Positions 59,936 through 64,000 of a stretch of 64,000 nucleotides of DNA are shown here, piece by piece (positions within the stretch are counted from its first letter, which is position 1; the number at the start of each line of letters is the position of its first letter). A model generated the notes under the pieces. It made no database searches and was not told where the DNA came from. It saw only the letters and a program-made list of their open reading frames with translations. Source of the stretch: DASXTW01 sp036505215 (GTDB lineage: Bacteria > Actinomycetota > UBA4738). The stretch covers positions 16,124 to 80,123 of the forward strand of contig DASXTW010000114.1 in assembly GCA_036505215.1 (NCBI GenBank), given 5' to 3'. The translations under genes and the position numbers were made by a program.

Positions 59936-60763
59936 TCATCCCCTCCTCTTCCCGCGGCGGCGCACGATGAGTCGGTCGGATGGTTTGGGCTTCCTGGTCC
60001 GGCCTTCCTTCTTTCCCCACGGGCTCACGGGGTGGCGGCCGCCGCTGGACTTCCCCTCGCCGCCGCCGAGCGGGTGGTCCACCGGGTTCATGGCCACACC
60101 CCGCACCGAAGGGCGCTTGCCCAGCCATCGGCCTCGGCCGGCCTTCCCCAACGATACGAGCTCATGCTCGGGGTTCCCCACAACGCCCACAGTGGCCCGG
60201 CACTTCGCATCCACCAGCCGAATCTCGCCCGACGGCATTCTCAGGGTGGCGAACCCACCCTCCTTCGCCAGAAGCTGGATTCCCACGCCGGCAGAGCGGG
60301 CCATCTTGGCTCCGGCTCCCGGCTTGAGCTCCACGGCGTGGACGATGGTTCCCACGGGGATGCTGGCCAGCGGTAGCGCGTTGCCGGGGCGGATGTCCGC
60401 ACCCGAGCCCGACACGACCTTGTGCCCCACCTCGAGTCCTTGCGGGGCCAGGATGTAGCGCTTGTCGCCGTCGGCGTAGTGCAGGAGCGCGATCCTGGCC
60501 GAACGGTTCGGGTCGTATTCGATCGTGGCGACCTTGGCCGGAACCCCATCCTTGTTTCGCTTGAAGTCGATGACACGGTACTGCCTCTTGTGGCCCCCGC
60601 CCTGATGCCTGGCGGTGATCCGCCCGTAGGCATTCCGGCCCGCCCGCTTCTTCAGCGATCGAGTCAGCGACTTCTCCGGGTGACTTCGTGTGTTCTCCGA
60701 GAAATCGGAGACGCTGGCCCCCCGGCGGCCCGGCGTGGTCGGCTTGTACTTACGGACAGCCAT
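59936..60763 (-). CDS. rplB: 50S ribosomal protein L2
   Basis: The 275-residue product begins MAVRKYKPTTPGRRGASVSD and has HQGGGHKRQYRVIDFKRNKDG, AKMARSAGVGIQLLAKEGGFATLRMPSGEIR, and the PTC-proximal RGVAMNPVDHPLGGGEGKSSGGRHPVSPWGK. Confidence 0.98.
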   Translation of the reverse strand: MAVRKYKPTTPGRRGASVSDFSENTRSHPEKSLTRSLKKRAGRNAYGRITARHQGGGHKRQYRVIDFKRNKDGVPAKVATIEYDPNRSARIALLHYADGDKRYILAPQGLEVGHKVVSGSGADIRPGNALPLASIPVGTIVHAVELKPGAGAKMARSAGVGIQLLAKEGGFATLRMPSGEIRLVDAKCRATVGVVGNPEHELVSLGKAGRGRWLGKRPSVRGVAMNPVDHPLGGGEGKSSGGRHPVSPWGKKEGRTRKPKPSDRLIVRRRGKRRG

Positions 60764-60766
60764 GGG

Positions 60767-61060
60767 TTACGGCCCCTTCGCCTCGAAGATCTCGATCGTG
60801 TCACCCTCGGCCAGGGTGACCACCGCCCGCTTCTGGTCCGGGCGCTTCCCCGTGGACACACGGGTCCTCTTGATCTTTCCCCTGCGATTCATCGTGTTCA
60901 CGTTGAGAACGCGAACGTTCCAGATCTGCTGGATGGCTTCCTTGATCTCGGTCTTGTTCGCTCGCGGGTCGACCAGAAACGTGTACGTGTTCCGCTCCAG
61001 TCCCGCGTAGGACTTCTCGGAGACGACCGGCCGAATGACGATGTCGCGCGGACTCTTCAC
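60767..61060 (-). CDS. rplW: 50S ribosomal protein L23
   Basis: The 97-residue product has MKSPRDIVIRPVVSEKSYAGLERNTYTFLVDPRANKTEIKEAIQQIWNVRVLNVNTMNRRGKIKR. These are L23 landmarks, including the region that docks trigger factor and SRP. It overlaps rplD by four bases. Confidence 0.97.
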   Translation of the reverse strand: MKSPRDIVIRPVVSEKSYAGLERNTYTFLVDPRANKTEIKEAIQQIWNVRVLNVNTMNRRGKIKRTRVSTGKRPDQKRAVVTLAEGDTIEIFEAKGP

Positions 61061-61734
61061 TTGGCCCCCTCCTCATCCCGGGGGGCTACGCTCGGCTTCG
61101 CCTCGCTGCTTGAGCCCCCCGAACCCCCCAGGACGTCCAGCGCTTCGGCCGTGAACAGCACCTGATCGGCGTGGAGGACGTCGTAGGTGGAGATGTTGCG
61201 TGGGTATTCGATCTTCACGTTCGAGAGGTTCCGGAAGGACTTCTCCACGGCCTCGTCCGGGCCCGCGAGGACCAGGAGAACCCGACCGTCGAGCCCGAGC
61301 GCGTCGAGGACACCACGCGCGTCCTTGGTCCGGGGGCCGTCGAAGGCAAGACTGCCCACAACCGCGAGCTTGCCACTGTGCAAGGCGTCGGTGAGGGCGG
61401 ATCGGAGGGCCGATCGCTTCATCTTCTTGTTCACCCGCATCTCGTAGCTGCGAGGCTTCGGTCCGTGCGCCACACCGCCTCCGACCCATTGAGGCGCCCT
61501 GATCGATCCCTGCCGGGCCCGTCCGGTGCCCTTCTGGCGCCACGGTTTGCGGCCTCCACCCGCCACCTCGGCGCGGGTCTTGGTGGAGTGCGTGCCCGCG
61601 CGGGCCGCGGCCAGCCCAGCGACGACCACCTGATGCATGAGGTGCGGATTGATGGGCGCGTCGAAGAAGTCGGCCGGGAGCTCGCGTTGCTCCAGGACCT
61701 TGCCTTGCGCGTCTCTGACGTCGACCGTGGCCAT
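61057..61734 (-). CDS. rplD: 50S ribosomal protein L4 with a repeat-encoded C-terminal tail
   Basis: The first 205 or so residues are a complete L4 (KVLEQRELPADFFDAPINPHLMHQVVVA, GGGRKPWRQKGTGRARQGSIRAPQWVGGGVAHGP, DVLHADQVLFTAEALDVL). About 23 residues follow (GGSGGSSSEAKPSVAPRDEE GAK), encoded by the family B palindrome at 61077-61129. The first six codons of the tail are in the same phase as in rpmD (GGSS core). The stop overlaps rplW, so the tail is read. Confidence 0.96.
   Translation of the reverse strand: MATVDVRDAQGKVLEQRELPADFFDAPINPHLMHQVVVAGLAAARAGTHSTKTRAEVAGGGRKPWRQKGTGRARQGSIRAPQWVGGGVAHGPKPRSYEMRVNKKMKRSALRSALTDALHSGKLAVVGSLAFDGPRTKDARGVLDALGLDGRVLLVLAGPDEAVEKSFRNLSNVKIEYPRNISTYDVLHADQVLFTAEALDVLGGSGGSSSEAKPSVAPRDEEGAK
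61077..61129 (-). repeat. Palindromic repeat family B, copy 4, inside rplD
   Basis: On the minus strand it starts GGGGGGTTCGGGGGGCTC, contains AGCAGCGAGGCGAAGCC and ends GTAGCCCCCCGGG; the outer GGGGGGCT and AGCCCCCC arms pair. It matches family B at 21342 and 53671 in order of elements. Confidence 0.7.
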
Positions 61735-62399
61735 CAGCCGTGCCTCTTCCTGGTCTCTCCCGTCTTCACGCTGGACCGGATCATCACGAGGCCACCGGTC
61801 GGGCCGGGGACCGCGCCCCTCAGCATCAGGAGATTCCGCTCGGGATCGGCCCCGACCACCTCGAGGTTGAGCACGGTGACCCGCTCGTTGCCCATCTGGC
61901 CGGCCATCCGCGTCCCGCGGAACACTCGAGAGGGCGTGGCACAGGCTCCGATGGCTCCCGGGGACCGATGCTTGCGCTCGGTACCGTGGGAGGCCCCCAT
62001 CCCGGCGAACCCGTGTCGCTTCATGGGCCCCGCGAATCCCTTGCCTTTGGACACTCCGACCACGTCGGTGTGCTCGCCCGGCTCGAAGATGTCCACCTTG
62101 ATCTCCTGACCGAGCTCGTAATCCGAGGCGGCCTCGGTTCGGAGCTCCACCAGGTGCAGCATCGGCCGCTTCAGACCTGCCCCGTCGAAATGGCCGGTGA
62201 TGGGCTTGTTGGTCTTGCCCTTGCGGGCATCGCCGAACGCGAGCTGGACTGCCTCGTACCCGTCCCGTTCCTTGGTCTTCACCTGGACCACTCGGCAGGG
62301 ACCGGCCTGGATGACCGTGACCGGCACCGCCCGAGAATCGTCGGTGAAGATCTGCGTCATCCCGAGCTTGGTTCCGAGGATGCCCTTCGCCCCTGCCAT
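61734..62399 (-). CDS. rplC: 50S ribosomal protein L3
   Basis: The 221-residue product begins MAGAKGILGTKLGMTQIFTD and has VVGVSKGKGFAGPMKRHGFAGMGASHGTERKHRSPGAIGA and GNERVTVLNLEVVGADPERNLLMLRGAVPGPTGGLV, the universal L3 motifs. It overlaps rplD as TGATG. Confidence 0.98.
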   Translation of the reverse strand: MAGAKGILGTKLGMTQIFTDDSRAVPVTVIQAGPCRVVQVKTKERDGYEAVQLAFGDARKGKTNKPITGHFDGAGLKRPMLHLVELRTEAASDYELGQEIKVDIFEPGEHTDVVGVSKGKGFAGPMKRHGFAGMGASHGTERKHRSPGAIGACATPSRVFRGTRMAGQMGNERVTVLNLEVVGADPERNLLMLRGAVPGPTGGLVMIRSSVKTGETRKRHG

Positions 62400-62412
62400 G
62401 TCGTCCTTTCGA

Positions 62413-62721
62413 TCAAAGCTTGATCTCGATGTCCACCCCGGCCGACAGGTTCAGGCGCTGGAGCTCCTGCACCGTCTTGGAGGTGGCTTCCATGATGTCG
62501 ATGAGCCGCTTGTGGGTGAGCATCTGAAAGTGCTCGCGGCTGTCCTTGTCCTTGTGGGGACTGCGGATGACCGTGTACAGGTTCCTCTCGGTGGGAAGGG
62601 GAACCGGCCCCACGACCTTGGCCCCCGTTCGCACCACGTGGTCCGCGATCTCCCGGGCTGCCTGATCCAGGATCTCGTGGTCGTACGCCCGCAGCTTGAT
62701 CCGTATCCGTGGCGCCGGCAT
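62413..62721 (-). CDS. rpsJ: 30S ribosomal protein S10
   Basis: The 102-residue product has MPAPRIRIKLRAYDHEILDQAAREIADHVVRTGAKVVGPVPLPTE and SPHKDKDSREHFQMLTHKRLIDI. I use the ATG at 62721; a GTG one codon upstream is possible. It begins the S10 operon proper. The spacer before it contains a 156-base palindromic element. Confidence 0.97.
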   Translation of the reverse strand: MPAPRIRIKLRAYDHEILDQAAREIADHVVRTGAKVVGPVPLPTERNLYTVIRSPHKDKDSREHFQMLTHKRLIDIMEATSKTVQELQRLNLSAGVDIEIKL

Positions 62722-62746
62722 CACGCACCACTCTCCCGACCCGAGT

Positions 62747-62902
62747 GCGATTCCCGGCTGTTGACGCCGGACGGCCCATCAAACATCGGGCCACGGGGCG
62801 AGCACGGTCGCCCGCAAGCCCGGCGCGTAGCCGCCAGGGGCCCCCCGCGATCGAGCCGAAGGCGAGCGAGCGGGGGTGGCGGCGTCAACAGCCGGGAGTC
62901 GC
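62747..62902. repeat. 156-bp element with 23-bp terminal inverted repeats, including family A copy 2
   Basis: The left end 62747-62769 (core TCCCGGCTGTTGACGCCG) is the reverse complement of 62880-62902 with one mismatch. The right half holds the family A unit (62822-62894). That unit's outer stem is GCCGCC at 62830-62835 with GGCGGC at 62878-62883, and its inner stem is CCCCCGC at 62842-62848 with GCGGGGG at 62870-62876. It fills the tuf-rpsJ spacer. Confidence 0.85.
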
Positions 62903-62926
62903 CAACGAGGACCGCGCTCGAACCGT

Positions 62927-64000
<1,074 letters not shown>

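Overview
The window is a high-GC bacterial chromosome segment, and its gene order is actinobacterial. One block runs tuf, S10/spc ribosomal genes, secY, adk, map, infA, rpmJ, rpsM, rpsK, rpoA, rplQ, truA, rplM, rpsI, glmM, glmS, acpS, nnr, alr, tsaE, tsaB, rimI, tsaD, groES, groEL. A second runs cysC, guaB3, guaA, pcrA, sucC, sucD, a PerM-position membrane gene, purN, purH. From memory, both match Mycobacterium and Streptomyces neighbourhoods. Uncoupled codon use, many GTG/TTG starts, apparently leaderless genes and TANNNT -10 boxes fit a deep or uncultured Actinomycetota lineage. I cannot name a genus. Almost all genes lie on the minus strand, so transcription runs from the right end (tuf) to the left end (a truncated permease). 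I see no rRNA, tRNA, CRISPR array, insertion sequence or prophage.

Layout from left to right. 1-5 kb: a partial permease and a one-carbon/purine group (metF, folD, purH, purN). 5-7.6 kb: three membrane proteins. 7.7-10.1 kb: sucD, sucC and a stand-alone cobalamin-binding mutase subunit. 10.2-16.3 kb: pcrA, a SnoaL-like protein, guaA, a repeat-built coiled-coil protein and guaB3. 16.4-18.4 kb: an APS kinase translationally coupled to an alkaline-phosphatase-superfamily protein. 19.3-21.3 kb: groEL/groES with a perfect CIRCE operator and a clear promoter. 21.5-35 kb: a secreted beta-propeller protein, an epimerase-like protein, the tRNA t6A genes, a DNA glycosylase, an autoproteolytic peptidase, and cell-wall and repair genes. 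35-41.4 kb: rpsI/rplM, a lipoprotein deacetylase, truA and the alpha operon, which lacks rpsD. 41.5-50.2 kb: a c-di-GMP, two-component and PilT cluster. 50.4-64 kb: map, adk, secY and the spc/S10 operons to tuf, which is cut by the window end.

Three things stand out. First, a signalling module (hybrid histidine kinase, response regulators, GGDEF-EAL, REC-EAL and a PilT with an extra C-terminal domain) sits between map and infA, which are normally adjacent. infA has its own recognisable promoter at the junction. Second, there are at least two families of small palindromic repeats. Family A lies in spacers of the ribosomal operons and has a covarying stem. Family B occurs in tandem beside the groES promoter and also inside the 3' ends of rpmD and rplD, where it is translated in the same frame into the tails of L30 and L4. 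Third, several recognisable enzymes lack expected catalytic residues: the epimerase has no YxxxK tyrosine, and the virginiamycin-lyase-like propeller has no histidines in its blades.
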